Numbered from the stretch's first letter, positions 25,568 through 36,500 are shown. The stretch is DNA of 64,000 nucleotides from CAXXOK01 sp963675655 (GCA_963675655.1 OY776489.1:1302001-1366000); one strand, 5' to 3'. Notes: generated from the letters alone by a model not told the origin. Numbers and translations: made by a program.

Positions 25568-26278
25568 ATGGAAAAGCTTGCACAGCTCTACGAAGGTAAG
25601 GCCAAGAAAGTATACGCGACTGACGACCCGGATGTGGTATTGGTGGACTATAAGGACGATGCGACCGCCTTTAACGGCCAAAAGAAGGGCACCATTTTAG
25701 GCAAGGGCGCCATCAATAACCGCGTCACCAACCACCTGATGCGGCTTTTGGAGAAAAACGGGGTGCCCACGCACCTGATTAAGGAGCTTTCCCCCCGTGA
25801 AACGCTGGTGAAAAAGGTGACGATCGTCCCGTTGGAAGTGATCGTGCGCAACGTAGCGGCGGGTTCGCTGTCCAAACGCCTGGGTCTGCCGGAAGGCACG
25901 CCTATGAAAAAGACGGTGCTGGAGTTTTGCTATAAGGATGATGCGCTGGGCGACCCGATGGTCAACCGTTACCACATCGCCGCGATGGAATGGGCGACCG
26001 ATGCGGAAATGGAGATTATCAGCAACTACTCCCTCAAGGTCAATCAAGTGCTGAGCGATTATCTTTCCGATTTAAATATCGAGCTGATCGACTTTAAGTT
26101 GGAATTTGGGCGCACGGCGGACGGCACGATTGTGCTAGCGGACGAGATCAGCCCCGATACGTGCCGCTTCTGGGATAAAACTACCCACGAAAAGCTGGAT
26201 AAAGACCGCTTCCGCCGTGATCTGGGCGGCGTGGAGGATGCGTACCACGAAATTCTCAAACGGCTTTTGGGCGAATAA
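25568..26278 (+). CDS. purC: SAICAR synthetase, PurC
   Basis: A 236-residue ligase that joins aspartate to CAIR using ATP. KGTILGKGAINNRVTNHL binds nucleotide, and EVIVRNVAAGSLSKR and LIDFKLEFG are family signatures, with ADEISPDTCRFWD near the end. GGAGGAAG lies upstream of the start, 58 bp after purE. The normal length indicates an intact enzyme. Confidence 0.97.
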   Translation: MEKLAQLYEGKAKKVYATDDPDVVLVDYKDDATAFNGQKKGTILGKGAINNRVTNHLMRLLEKNGVPTHLIKELSPRETLVKKVTIVPLEVIVRNVAAGSLSKRLGLPEGTPMKKTVLEFCYKDDALGDPMVNRYHIAAMEWATDAEMEIISNYSLKVNQVLSDYLSDLNIELIDFKLEFGRTADGTIVLADEISPDTCRFWDKTTHEKLDKDRFRRDLGGVEDAYHEILKRLLGE

Positions 26279-26457
26279 CACCATATTTCGATTCGGTCAG
26301 GCGGCAACACGCTTGATCGAATTTACGCTTGTGCCGGTTTGCCGGCATTGCTGCAAAGCCCATACACCCCACCTGCTTTTTGTTGGCAGACCGTGATTTT
26401 TTACGGGAAATGCGGCGCATGCCACAAACCCCAACACCCGAAAGGAAAGTACCGCTT

Positions 26458-27891
26458 ATGAGCAAACTACACGAAGAATGCGGCGTTTTCGGCCTGTATT
26501 TGCCGGATGGGCAAACCGGCGTGGTCGGCCCCGCCTACCATGCGCTGTATGCCCTGCAACACCGCGGGCAGGAAAGCTGCGGCATCGCCGTCAACTGCGA
26601 CGGCGTCATTACCTGCCATAAGGATATTGGGCTGGTGGGCGACGTGTTTACCCACGAAGTGCTCACCCGCCTGCCGGAAGGTTCCATTGCCGTGGGGCAC
26701 TGCCGCTACGGCACCACCGGCGCGCAAAACCGGGGCAACGCGCAGCCGCTGCTGGTTAACCACTTAAAAGGCGGCATGGCGCTGTGCCACAACGGCAATC
26801 TGGTGAACGCGGGCGAGCTGCGCGAAACGCTGGAGCTGGGCGGCGCGATTTTCCACACCACCAGCGACAGCGAAGTGATTGCCTATATTGTAACGCAGGA
26901 ACGGCTGACCGCCGACAGCATCGAGCAGGCAGTGCTCAGCGCCATGCGGCGCATCAAGGGCGCGTACTCGCTGGTGCTGTGCAGCCCTACAAAGCTCATT
27001 GCCGCGCGCGATCCGCATGGCTTCCGCCCGCTTTGCATGGGCACGCTGGAGGGCGGCGGCACAGTGTTTGCCAGCGAAAGCTGCGCACTGGACGCGATTG
27101 GCGCGACCTTTGTGCGCGATATTGCCCCCGGCGAAGTGGTGGTGGTGGACGGCGAAGGCGTACGCTCGCTCTCGCTGGGCGAAAAGTGCGAAAGTTCGCT
27201 GTGCGTGTTTGAGTTTATCTATTTTGCCCGGCCGGACAGCGTTATCGACGGCAGCGCCGTGCACACCGCGCGGCTGCGCGCGGGCTCGTTTTTAGCGCTG
27301 GAGCATCCCGTACAGGCGGATGTGGTAGTCGGCGTACCGGACAGCGGCATCGACGCGGCTATCGGCTACGCCCGCCAGAGCGGTATTCCTTACGGCGTGG
27401 GCTTTATTAAAAATAAGTATGTGGGCCGCACGTTCATCCAGCCCGGGCAGGCGGAGCGGCAAAACGCCGTGCGCATTAAGCTGAACGTGGTCGGCGCGAC
27501 CGTAAAGGGTAAGCGCGTTGTGTTGATTGACGATTCCATCGTCCGCGGCACCACCAGCGCGCGCATCGTAAGCCTTTTGCGCGAGGCGGGCGCCAAAGAG
27601 GTGCATATGCGCTTAAGCTCGCCGCCGTTTCGGCATCCGTGCTATTTCGGCACCGATATCGACTCCACCGAAAACCTCATTGCCGCCAACCACAGCGTGG
27701 AGGAGATTTGCCAAATCATCGGCGCGGACAGCGTAGGCTACCTGCCGCAGGAATGTTTGGATAAGCTGGCCGACCAGAGCACCTGCGGCTTCTGCAAGGG
27801 CTGCTTTACGGGCAAATACCCGGTGCAGCCGCCCACGCAGGCTGCAAAAAATAAGTTTGAAACCTACCTTTCCCAAGCCGAAAAGGAGTGA
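26458..27891 (+). CDS. purF: Amidophosphoribosyltransferase, PurF
   Basis: A 477-residue enzyme for the first committed step, PRPP plus glutamine to phosphoribosylamine. The N-terminal glutaminase becomes active when a short propeptide is cut to expose the Cys in HEECGVFGLY (Cys8). The phosphoribosyltransferase domain shows VVLIDDSIVRGTTS, the PRPP site. A Cys group (CGFCKGCFTGKYP) near the C-terminus resembles part of the iron-sulfur ligation of Bacillus-type PurF. The start is ATG 26458, eight codons before the Cys; the frame upstream is intergenic. Confidence 0.96.
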   Translation: MSKLHEECGVFGLYLPDGQTGVVGPAYHALYALQHRGQESCGIAVNCDGVITCHKDIGLVGDVFTHEVLTRLPEGSIAVGHCRYGTTGAQNRGNAQPLLVNHLKGGMALCHNGNLVNAGELRETLELGGAIFHTTSDSEVIAYIVTQERLTADSIEQAVLSAMRRIKGAYSLVLCSPTKLIAARDPHGFRPLCMGTLEGGGTVFASESCALDAIGATFVRDIAPGEVVVVDGEGVRSLSLGEKCESSLCVFEFIYFARPDSVIDGSAVHTARLRAGSFLALEHPVQADVVVGVPDSGIDAAIGYARQSGIPYGVGFIKNKYVGRTFIQPGQAERQNAVRIKLNVVGATVKGKRVVLIDDSIVRGTTSARIVSLLREAGAKEVHMRLSSPPFRHPCYFGTDIDSTENLIAANHSVEEICQIIGADSVGYLPQECLDKLADQSTCGFCKGCFTGKYPVQPPTQAAKNKFETYLSQAEKE

Positions 27892-27899
27892 AACCGGTC

Positions 27900-28937
27900 A
27901 TGAAGAGCGAGAGCGAAAGCTACAAAGCCGCCGGGGTGGATATTACCGCCGGATACCGTGCCGTGGAACTGATGAAAAAGCATATTGCGCGCACCCTGAC
28001 TGCGGGGGTGCTGGGCGACGTGGGCGGCTTCGGCGGCCTGTTCGAGCTGGACGTAACGGGCATCAAGCGCCCGGTGCTGGTGAGCGGTACCGACGGTGTG
28101 GGCACGAAGCTGAAGCTGGCCTTTCTATTGGACAAGCACGATACCGTGGGTATCGATTGTGTGGCCATGTGCGTAAACGACGTCATCTGCTGCGGGGCAA
28201 AGCCGCTGTTCTTTCTGGATTACATCGCCTGCGGCAAAAATGTGCCCGAACGCATCGAGCAGATCGTCGCGGGGATTGCGGAAGGCTGCGTGCAGGCGGG
28301 CTGTGCGCTTGTCGGCGGGGAAACGGCGGAAATGCCGGGCTTTTACCCCGTAGACGAGTACGACCTGGCGGGCTTCTCCGTAGGCGTTGTGGATAAGGAA
28401 AAAATACTGGATAAAACCGCCATGAAACCCGGCGACGCCATCCTCGCGCTGCCGTCCTCCGGCGTGCACTCCAACGGCTTTTCGCTGGTGCGCAAGGTGC
28501 TGGGCGTGGAAACCGGCGGCCTGAACACCCCCTATGCGGAGCTGGACGGCGCGGCCATCGGCGAAACCCTGCTCACCCCCACCCGCATCTATGTAAAGCC
28601 GGTGCTTGAGCTGCTTAAAAAGGTGCAGGTGCATGCGCTTTCCCACATTACGGGCGGCGGCTTTTACGAGAATATTCCGCGCTCGCTCCCGGCGGGCTGC
28701 GCTGCCAAAATTGAGCGCGCGGCGGTGCGCACGCTGCCGGTGTTCAGCATTATTCAAAAGATGGGCGGCATTCCCGAGCGGGAGATGTTTAACACCTTCA
28801 ACATGGGCGTGGGCATGACGGCCGTCGTGCCCGCCGCCCAGGCGGACGAAGCCCTGCGCATTCTGCGCCAAAGCGGCGTGGAAGCCTACGCGCTGGGCGA
28901 AGTGGAAGCCGGCGACGGCGGCGTAACGCTATGCTAG
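27900..28937 (+). CDS. purM: Phosphoribosylformylglycinamidine cyclo-ligase, PurM
   Basis: A 345-residue AIR synthetase. GTDGVGTKLKLAF (ATP loop), DCVAMCVNDVICCGAKPLFFLDY and GGETAEMPGFY are PurM hallmarks, and HITGGGFYENIPR closes the active site. AAGGAG at the end of purF serves the ATG at 27900; an in-frame GTG at 27888 overlaps that signal and is rejected. The stop overlaps the purN start by 7 bp. Confidence 0.97.
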   Translation: MKSESESYKAAGVDITAGYRAVELMKKHIARTLTAGVLGDVGGFGGLFELDVTGIKRPVLVSGTDGVGTKLKLAFLLDKHDTVGIDCVAMCVNDVICCGAKPLFFLDYIACGKNVPERIEQIVAGIAEGCVQAGCALVGGETAEMPGFYPVDEYDLAGFSVGVVDKEKILDKTAMKPGDAILALPSSGVHSNGFSLVRKVLGVETGGLNTPYAELDGAAIGETLLTPTRIYVKPVLELLKKVQVHALSHITGGGFYENIPRSLPAGCAAKIERAAVRTLPVFSIIQKMGGIPEREMFNTFNMGVGMTAVVPAAQADEALRILRQSGVEAYALGEVEAGDGGVTLC

Positions 28938-29539
28938 GCATTGCCGTACTCGTCAGCGGCGGCGGCACCAACCTGCAAGCACTTTTGGATGCGCAGGCAA
29001 GCGGGCTGCTGCACAGCGGGCGCATTACGCTGGTGATCAGCAACAAGCCGGATGCGTACGCCCTGACCCGCGCTAAAGCAAGCGGCGTGGAAACGCTGGC
29101 GCTGCCTAAAGCCAAGGGTGAAACGCCGGAAGGTTGGGGCGAAAAGCTGATTGCGGCGCTGAAAGCGCACGATATTGCGCTGGTGGTGCTGGCTGGCTTT
29201 CTGCTCATTCTCGCGCCTAACGTGATTGCCGCGTACAAAGACCGCATTATCAACATCCACCCCAGCTTGATTCCCGCCTTTTGCGGCGAGGGTTACTATG
29301 GGCTGAAGGTGCACAGGGCGGCGCTGGAACGCGGCGTAAAGCTGACGGGCGCGACCGTGCATTTGGTCAACGATATTCCGGACGGCGGGCGCATCCTACT
29401 GCAAAAGGCCGTAGCCGTGCAGCCGGGCGATACGCCCGAAACCCTGCAAAAGCGCGTAATGGTGGAGGCCGAATGGCTGCTGTTGCCACAGGCGGCGGAG
29501 GAAGCCGCGGCGCGGCTTGCACAGGGGTTGCCGGTGTAA
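28931..29539 (+). CDS. purN: Phosphoribosylglycinamide formyltransferase, PurN
   Basis: A 202-residue GAR transformylase using 10-formyltetrahydrofolate. VLVSGGGTNLQALLDA binds the ribotide phosphate, and IINIHPSLIPAF with GATVHLVNDIPDGG contain the catalytic Asn-His-Asp set. Its start lies within the last codons of purM (ATGCTAG), so the two are translationally coupled. Confidence 0.96.
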   Translation: MLGIAVLVSGGGTNLQALLDAQASGLLHSGRITLVISNKPDAYALTRAKASGVETLALPKAKGETPEGWGEKLIAALKAHDIALVVLAGFLLILAPNVIAAYKDRIINIHPSLIPAFCGEGYYGLKVHRAALERGVKLTGATVHLVNDIPDGGRILLQKAVAVQPGDTPETLQKRVMVEAEWLLLPQAAEEAAARLAQGLPV

Positions 29540-29614
29540 TTTTCCCCGGCAAAGTGCTATGATATTATTATGCGGAAACTCCGCTGACCGTTGACAATAT
29601 AGGAGGCATACCCA

Positions 29615-30340
29615 ATGGAAAAGAAAGATCTATTTGCACAATTAGCCGCCAACCGGTACCCGGGGCGCGGCATACTGCTTGGCCGCAGCGACGATGGGAT
29701 GCGCGCGGTGATTGCCTATTTCATTATGGGGCGCAGCGAAAACAGCCGCAACCGTGTGTTTACCCCCACGGAGGACGGCATTATCACCGAGGCGTTCGAC
29801 CCCGCCAAGATGGTCGACCCCAGCCTGATTATCTACGCGCCTGTGCGTGCCGTAAGCAGTACGCAAACCGTCGTCACCAACGGCGACCAGACCGATACGA
29901 TCGCCCAGTTTTTGCAGGACGGCAATACCTTTGAGGCCGCGCTGCGCACCCGCACCTTCGAGCCGGACGCGCCCAACTTTACCCCCCGCATCTCCGGGCT
30001 TTTAACGGTGGACAACGGCGCGATGAGCTACAAGCTCTCCATCCTCAAAAGCAACGATGGCCAGCAGGACAGCGCCCAGCGCTTCTTCTTTGAATATCCC
30101 CAGCCCGCCTTTGGCGAAGGGCACTTGATCCACACCTACCGCTGCGACGGCGACCCCATCCCCAGCTTTGAGGGCGAGCCGGTGCGCGTGGGCGTAAACC
30201 TCGCCTTTGACGGCATCGACCATTTTGCCGCGGAGCTGTGGAACGCGCTGGATATGCAAAACCGCGTGAGCTTGTTTGTGCGCACGGTGGATGTGCTGAC
30301 CGGCGAAACCGAAACCCGCATTATTAACCAGCACGGCTGA
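29615..30340 (+). CDS. PurO-like IMP cyclohydrolase
   Basis: A 241-residue protein of the archaeal-type IMP cyclohydrolase fold (an NTN-hydrolase-like alpha-beta-beta-alpha protein). It would close the ring of FAICAR to IMP, the job of the N-terminal half of PurH elsewhere. YPGRGILLGRS near 16-26, IAYFIMGRSENSRNR and SDLI-like mid segments fit the family. The next gene encodes only the formyltransferase half of PurH, which strongly supports this role. AGGAGG eight bases upstream fixes the start. I have not seen direct catalytic evidence beyond family resemblance. Confidence 0.85.
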   Translation: MEKKDLFAQLAANRYPGRGILLGRSDDGMRAVIAYFIMGRSENSRNRVFTPTEDGIITEAFDPAKMVDPSLIIYAPVRAVSSTQTVVTNGDQTDTIAQFLQDGNTFEAALRTRTFEPDAPNFTPRISGLLTVDNGAMSYKLSILKSNDGQQDSAQRFFFEYPQPAFGEGHLIHTYRCDGDPIPSFEGEPVRVGVNLAFDGIDHFAAELWNALDMQNRVSLFVRTVDVLTGETETRIINQHG

Positions 30341-30402
30341 CGCAAGCGCCTTAGCCCCGTTGTTTCCCCTACCATGGATACCAAAAAGGAGGCCCATTGG
30401 TT

Positions 30403-31581
30403 ATGAAGGAACTGGAACTGAAATACGGCTGCAACCCCAACCAGAAGCCCGCGCGCATCTTTACCCAAAACGGCGAGCTGCCCCTGACCGTGCTTTGCGG
30501 CAAGCCGGGGTACATTAACTTTCTGGACGCGCTCAACGGCTGGCAACTGGTTACCGAGCTAAAGCGCGCCACGGGGCTGCCCGCGGCGACCAGCTTTAAG
30601 CACGTCAGCCCCGCAGGGGCGGCGCTGGGGCTGCCGCTTTCCGATACGCTCAAGAAAATCTATTTCGTGCCGCAGAATGCGCCGCTCAGCCCCTTGGCCT
30701 GCGCCTATGCTCGCGCGCGCGGCGCCGACCGCATGAGCAGCTTCGGCGACTGGATCAGCCTGTCCGATCCCTGCGATGTGCCTACCGCCCTTTTAATTAA
30801 GCCCGAGGTGAGCGACGGCATCATCGCGCCGGATTACGAGCCGGAAGCGCTGGAGATACTCAAGTCCAAGCGCGGCGGCAACTACAACATCGTCAAGATG
30901 GATCCCGCCTACCAGCCGCCCGCGCTGGAGCGCAAGGATATTTTCGGCATCACCTTTGAGCAGAACCGTAACGAACTGGTGATTGACGATGCGTTCTTTG
31001 CCAATGTCGTCACCCAAAACAAGGATTTGCCCGAAACCGCTAAGCATGATTTGGCCGTTGCCATGATCGCGCTGAAATACACGCAGTCCAACTCTGTCTG
31101 CTACGTCAAGGATGGCCAGTGCATCGGCATCGGCGCCGGGCAGCAGAGCCGTATCCACTGCACGCGGCTGGCGGGTGAAAAGGCGGACAACTGGTGGCTG
31201 CGCCAGCATGAAAAAACCTTGGCGCTGCCCTTTATTGCCGGCTTGAAAAACCCCGACCGGGACAACGCCATCGACCGCTACATCAGCAATGAGGCGGAGG
31301 AAACTGTGCTCAAAGATGGCAACTGGCAGCGGCTGTTTACCGAAAAACCCGCGCCCCTGACCGCCGCTGAAAAGAAGGCATGGCTTTCCCAGCTTTCCGG
31401 CGTCAGCCTTGGCAGCGATGCGTTCTTCCCCTTCAGCGACAACATCGACCGCGCGGCGCAAAGCGGTGTAGCCTACATCGCCGAACCCGGCGGCAGCAAG
31501 CGCGACCAGGAAGTGATCGACGCCTGCGATCGCTACGGCATCGCCATGGCATTTACCGGCTTGCGCCTCTTCCACCATTGA
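30403..31581 (+). CDS. AICAR formyltransferase, stand-alone (PurH C-terminal type)
   Basis: This 392-residue protein corresponds to the formyltransferase domain of PurH without the MGS-like cyclohydrolase domain. LKYGCNPNQKPA at the start, TSFKHVSPAGAA with the catalytic Lys-His pair, and KYTQSNSVCYVKDGQ with IGIGAGQQSRI are diagnostic. It converts AICAR to FAICAR with 10-formyltetrahydrofolate. The stand-alone form of about 390 residues is known in clostridia. AAGGAGG precedes ATG 30403; a TTG six bases earlier is too close to it. It pairs with the PurO-like gene before it. Confidence 0.92.
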   Translation: MKELELKYGCNPNQKPARIFTQNGELPLTVLCGKPGYINFLDALNGWQLVTELKRATGLPAATSFKHVSPAGAALGLPLSDTLKKIYFVPQNAPLSPLACAYARARGADRMSSFGDWISLSDPCDVPTALLIKPEVSDGIIAPDYEPEALEILKSKRGGNYNIVKMDPAYQPPALERKDIFGITFEQNRNELVIDDAFFANVVTQNKDLPETAKHDLAVAMIALKYTQSNSVCYVKDGQCIGIGAGQQSRIHCTRLAGEKADNWWLRQHEKTLALPFIAGLKNPDRDNAIDRYISNEAEETVLKDGNWQRLFTEKPAPLTAAEKKAWLSQLSGVSLGSDAFFPFSDNIDRAAQSGVAYIAEPGGSKRDQEVIDACDRYGIAMAFTGLRLFHH

Positions 31582-31599
31582 TTTAGGTAGGGCAGGCTC

Positions 31600-31721
31600 G
31601 AAAGCAAGTCCGCGCGTGCCGCCGAGTGAATTTTTATCAGCTTGCGCCTGCGCAGCCCTCGCCGTAGCGCTGCTACTACTTCGGGCTGCGCAAACCCAAG
31701 CTGAAAGAAAATTCCCGGCAG
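31600..31721. repeat. Degenerate interspersed repeat C with a strong hairpin
   Basis: A 9-bp stem GCGCAGCCC (31650-31658) pairs with GGGCTGCGC (31683-31691) around CTCGCCGTAGCGCTGCTACT-type sequence. The same block recurs, inverted and about 70% identical, at roughly 39085-39200 upstream of murB. There is no coding potential that I can support. Confidence 0.6.
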
Positions 31722-31975
31722 CGGCCCTGCGCGTCCTTGCTTCCTCGCCCGCCCACGGGCAGAGAGGATGGCAGGCGGGAAGAATACGGTTTTTACCATG
31801 GTATTGGTAAGCACCGAAGCAGCAGGGGAACGGCGGCAACAGTCCGGCTGTCAGGAAGAGCCAGCGGCTCTGCGCGTCCTTGCTTCCTCGCCCGCCCACG
31901 GGCAGAGAGGATAGCAGGCGGGAAGAATGTGGCTTTTACCATGGTAATGGTAAGCGCCGGAGCAGCAATTCTATC
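31722..31975. repeat. 143-bp tandem duplication upstream of purD
   Basis: The block beginning CGGCCCTGCGCGTCC (31722) recurs at 31865 (CGGCTCTGCGCGTCC), 143 bp later, and stays closely similar to about 31968. Each copy contains a CGCCCG/CGGGCA hairpin and the palindrome TACCATGGTA. GTCCGGCTGTCAGG recurs after each copy. With repeat C this fills the 567-bp gap between the formyltransferase and purD genes. It could hold a terminator or a second promoter, but I cannot identify either. Confidence 0.75.
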
Positions 31976-32148
31976 ATTGTGTTTGTCCGGCTGTCAGGGA
32001 GACGGCGGGGCGCGCAAACGGTTTTGTTTTTCGCCGATCGTGTGCGGATAAAACCGGCTTGGAAAGAACGGCGAAACGGCAACAATAGCAACGGAAGGCT
32101 TTTTCACAGGGAACCCGTGAACGAAAACCCTGAAGGAGTGACAAACGT

Positions 32149-33432
32149 ATGAAAGTCCTCGTGGTGGGCGGCGGCGGCCGCGAACATGCCATCATCCGCA
32201 AGCTCAAGGAAAGTCCGCTCATTGAAAGTTTGTACTGCGCCCCAGGCAACGGCGGCATCGCCGCGGATGCGGAGTGCGTACCCATTAAGGCGACGGATAT
32301 TACCGCTTTAGCTAAGTGGGCGGAAGAAAACACGATGGATTACGTCGTCGTTGCGCCGGATGATCCGCTGTGTATGGGGCTTTGCGATTTGCTCAGCCAA
32401 AAGGGTATTGCCTCCTTTGGCCCCAGCAAGGCGGCTGCGCGCATTGAGGGCAGCAAGGTATATGCTAAAAAACTGATGCGCAAAGCGGGCATTCCCACCG
32501 CTGCATGCGAAATTTTTACCGATATGGCGCTGGCGCTGCGCTATGTGCGCATTGCGCCCTGCCCCATGGTGATCAAGGCCGACGGGCTGGCGCTGGGCAA
32601 GGGCGTCATTATCTGCTATACGCGGGAGGAAGCCGAACAGGCCGTGCGGGACATGATGGAGCTGGGGCGCTTTGGCGTATCCGGCAAGAGCATCGTGATC
32701 GAGGAGTTTTTATCCGGCCCGGAGGTGAGCGTGCTCGCCTTTACCGATGGCAAGATCATCCGCCCCATGGTGAGCGGAATGGATCACAAGCGCGCGCTGG
32801 ATGACGACTTGGGGTTAAACACCGGCGGCATGGGCGTAATTGCCCCCAACCCCTACTATACCGAGGCGATTGCCGAAACCTGCATGCGCACCATTTTTCA
32901 GCCGACGCTGGCGGCGATGCGTACGGACGGCAACCCCTTTTCCGGCTGCCTGTATTTCGGTTTGATGCTCACCGAATCCGGCCCCAAGGTGATTGAGTAC
33001 AACTGCCGCTTCGGCGATCCCGAGGCGCAGGCGGTGCTGCCGCTTTTGCAGAGCGATTTATTTGATATTATGCGCCATGTAAGCAGTGGTACGCTGGCTA
33101 AGGCGGATGTACGGTTTGAAAACAAGGCTGCCTGCTGCGTGGTGCTGGCCTCCGGCGGCTACCCCGAAGCCTACCGTACGGGCATGCCTATTACCGGCAT
33201 CGACAAGGCCGAAGCCCTGCCGGGTGTTTCCGTATTGCAGGCGGGCACGCGCCGGGAAGAAGGCGGCGCGCTGGTTACCGCGGGCGGCCGCGTGCTGGGC
33301 GTAACGGCGGTGGCGGGTACGCTGGCACAGGCGGTGCAAAACGCCTATCAGGCGGCGGAGCAAATCCATTTTGAGGGCGCGCACCTGCGCCGGGATATTG
33401 GCGCGCGGGCGCTGGAAGCGCTGAAACGCTAA
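32149..33432 (+). CDS. purD: Phosphoribosylamine-glycine ligase, PurD
   Basis: A 427-residue ATP-grasp ligase joining glycine to phosphoribosylamine. KVLVVGGGGREHAI at the N-terminus, VIKADGLALGKGV in the ATP-grasp core, NTGGMGVIAPN and EYNCRFGDPEAQ (metal ligands) are all present. GAAGGAG precedes the start. Its position after purF in the pathway but after the formyltransferase gene in the cluster has no special meaning. Confidence 0.97.
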   Translation: MKVLVVGGGGREHAIIRKLKESPLIESLYCAPGNGGIAADAECVPIKATDITALAKWAEENTMDYVVVAPDDPLCMGLCDLLSQKGIASFGPSKAAARIEGSKVYAKKLMRKAGIPTAACEIFTDMALALRYVRIAPCPMVIKADGLALGKGVIICYTREEAEQAVRDMMELGRFGVSGKSIVIEEFLSGPEVSVLAFTDGKIIRPMVSGMDHKRALDDDLGLNTGGMGVIAPNPYYTEAIAETCMRTIFQPTLAAMRTDGNPFSGCLYFGLMLTESGPKVIEYNCRFGDPEAQAVLPLLQSDLFDIMRHVSSGTLAKADVRFENKAACCVVLASGGYPEAYRTGMPITGIDKAEALPGVSVLQAGTRREEGGALVTAGGRVLGVTAVAGTLAQAVQNAYQAAEQIHFEGAHLRRDIGARALEALKR

Positions 33433-33580
33433 GCAAACCGCTGTTTTCTTTGCGACGGCAGGCGCGGGCTATGCAAGGTATGGGCCGCACATGTACCGCT
33501 GTTTGCATTTCCCCAAAGCAACCCTTTTTTACGGATGGTTCCGGCATGGCGCGCGGGCGCGCCGGACAAAGGAGGAAGTT

Positions 33581-36500
33581 ATGGCTGTTTATCGCGTCTA
33601 TACCGAAAAGAAACCCGCCTACGCTGTGGAGGCCAAGGCGCTTTTGTACGAAATCCGCCATATACTGCTCATCAAGAGCGTTACAGGCGTGCGGCTGCTG
33701 AACCGCTACGATATTGAGGGCGTCAGCGAGGCGCTGTTTACCCAGTGCCTGCCCATTGTGTTTTTCGAGCCGCAGCTGGACGAGCATTACGCCGCCCTGC
33801 CTAAGACGGACGATGCGGTGTTCGCGGTGGAATACCTGCCCGGCCAATTCGACGTGCGCGCCGCCTCCTGCGAGGAATGCGTGCAGCTGGTTAGCTGCGG
33901 CGAGCGCCCCACTGTGCGCACGGCGCGGGTGTATCTGCTGGCGGGAGCGCCCACCGAGGAGGAGCTGACCCGCATCCAGAAATACGTGGTCAACCCCGTG
34001 GAAAGCCGCATGGCGGAGCTTGGGGAAAAAGACACGCTTAAGCAGACCTATGCCGCGCCGGACGCGGTAGAAACCCTGAAAGGGTTTACCACCATGGACG
34101 ATGCATCCGTTGCGGACTTTGTAAAGCGCTACGGCCTTGCCATGGACCGGGATGATCTGGCGTTTTGCCGCGATTATTTCGCCGCCGAACACCGCGACCC
34201 CACGCTGACGGAAATCCGTATGATCGATACCTACTGGAGCGATCATTGCCGCCACACCACCTTTTTAACCGTGCTGGACGAGGTGAACAGCCAAAAACCC
34301 GCCGTGGAAAAGGCGTTTGCCCGTTACCTTGCCCTGCGTAAAGAGCTGGGGCGCGAGCACAAGCCCGTGACCCTGATGGACATCGCCACCATCGGCGCCA
34401 AAGCGCTCAAGGCGCGCGGGGGGCTTACGAATCTGGACATCAGCGACGAGATCAACGCCTGCTCCATCGTGATTGACGTGGATAACAACGGCGTCACCGA
34501 ACCGTGGCTTTTAATGTTTAAAAACGAGACCCACAACCACCCCACCGAAATTGAGCCCTTCGGCGGCGCGGCAACCTGTATTGGCGGCGCGATTCGCGAT
34601 CCGCTTTCGGGGCGTACCTACGTATACCAAGCCATGCGTGTTACCGGCGCGGCCGACCCGCTGGTACCCGTAGCCGATACCCTGCCCGGCAAACTGCCCC
34701 AGCGCAAGCTGGTCACCACCGCGGCGGCGGGGTACAGCGCCTACGGCAACCAGATCGGCCTTGCCACCGGCATGGTGGACGAGCTATACCACCCCGGCTA
34801 TGCCGCTAAACGGATGGAGATCGGCGCGGTCATCGGCGCGGCGCCGCTTGCCAACATCCGCCGGGAAGAACCGGCTCCCGGCGACGTGGTGATACTGCTG
34901 GGCGGGCGCACCGGGCGCGACGGCTGCGGCGGCGCGACGGGCAGCAGCAAGAGCCACAACATGGAAAGCTTGGAAAGCTGCGGCGCGGAGGTGCAAAAGG
35001 GCAACCCGGTCATCGAGCGGAAATTGCAGCGCCTTTTCAGAAACGGCGAAGTGACCCGCCTTATTAAACGCTGTAACGATTTTGGCGCGGGCGGCGTAAG
35101 CGTTGCCATCGGCGAGCTGGCGGACGGCCTTGCCATCGATTTGGACAAGGTACCCAAGAAGTACGAAGGGCTGGACGGTACGGAGCTGGCGATTTCCGAA
35201 AGTCAGGAGCGTATGGCTGTGGTCGTCGCCAGCGAGGACGCGGAACGCTTTATCGATTTTGCCAACAGCGAAAATTTGGAGGCGACGGTGGTTGCCACCG
35301 TTACCGCGGAGCCGCGCCTGTGCATGACGTGGAAAGACAATGTCATTGTGGATATCAGCCGCGATTTTCTCAACTCCAACGGCGCGGAAAAGCACGCCGG
35401 TGCTGCGGTTGCGGACAGCGGCATTGCCACGGTGCCGTTTGCGGGCGATTCCTTTGTGGAAAAACTGCAAGCCATGGTCAGCGATTTAAACGTCTGCTCC
35501 AAGCAGGGGCTTTCCGAGCGGTTTGACAGCACCATCGGCGCGGGCACGGTGCTGATGCCCTTTGGCGGCGTGCGCCAGTTGACCCCGGCGCAGGCCATGG
35601 CGGCCAAGCTGCCCGTTTTGCACGGCGAAACCGTCACGTGCAGCGGTATGGCGTACGGCTTCCACCCGCAGCTGATGGAGCAAAGCCCCTACGAGGGCGC
35701 GTACCTGAGCGTGGCGGAAAGCCTGTGCCGCCTCACCGCGAGCGGCTTTGACTTTCGCAAGGCATATTTAACCTTTCAGGAATATTTTCAGCGTATGACC
35801 GCCGATCCGCAGGGCTGGGGGCAGCCGCTTTCGGCGCTGCTGGGCGCGTTGGATGCGCAGCTGAACTTCGGCATTGCCGCCATCGGCGGGAAGGACAGTA
35901 TGAGCGGCACCTTTGAAACGCTGCATGTGCCGCCTACGCTGGTCAGCTTTGCTGTCGCCCCCGGCGTAACGGATGATGTGATCTCCCCCGAGTTCAAAGC
36001 CGCGGGACATAAGCTGTACTATTTGCACGCCGACCCGTTTGCCGCGGAGGCGTTTACAAAGAAGCTGGATCTGCTTTACCGCCTGATTCACGAAAAGAAA
36101 GTCGTTTCCGCTTGGGCGGTCGGCTTTGGCGGCATTGCCGAGGGGCTGTTTAAAATGGCGCTGGGCAACGGCATCGGCGCGAAGGTGGACGCGGGCTTTA
36201 CGCGCGATCTGCTGGCGCAGGAAATCGGCGGCGTGATTGTGGAAGCGTCGGCGGACGATGTGGCCTTGACCGGCGCAGCCGAGTTGCTGGGCGAAACCGT
36301 GCCGGAGTACGAGCTGCACATCGGCGGAGAAACGTATGCGATTGCGCCCCTGCAAGCGCTGTACGAAGGCAAGCTGACCAAGGTATTCCCCTACCGCAGC
36401 GCGGATTTGGCGCTGGACGGCGCCAAGGTGGAAAAAGTAGGCGAAAAACCCCGCATTCCCCCCGTGCCCGCATTGCGCATGGCTAAACCCGTGGCGGTTA

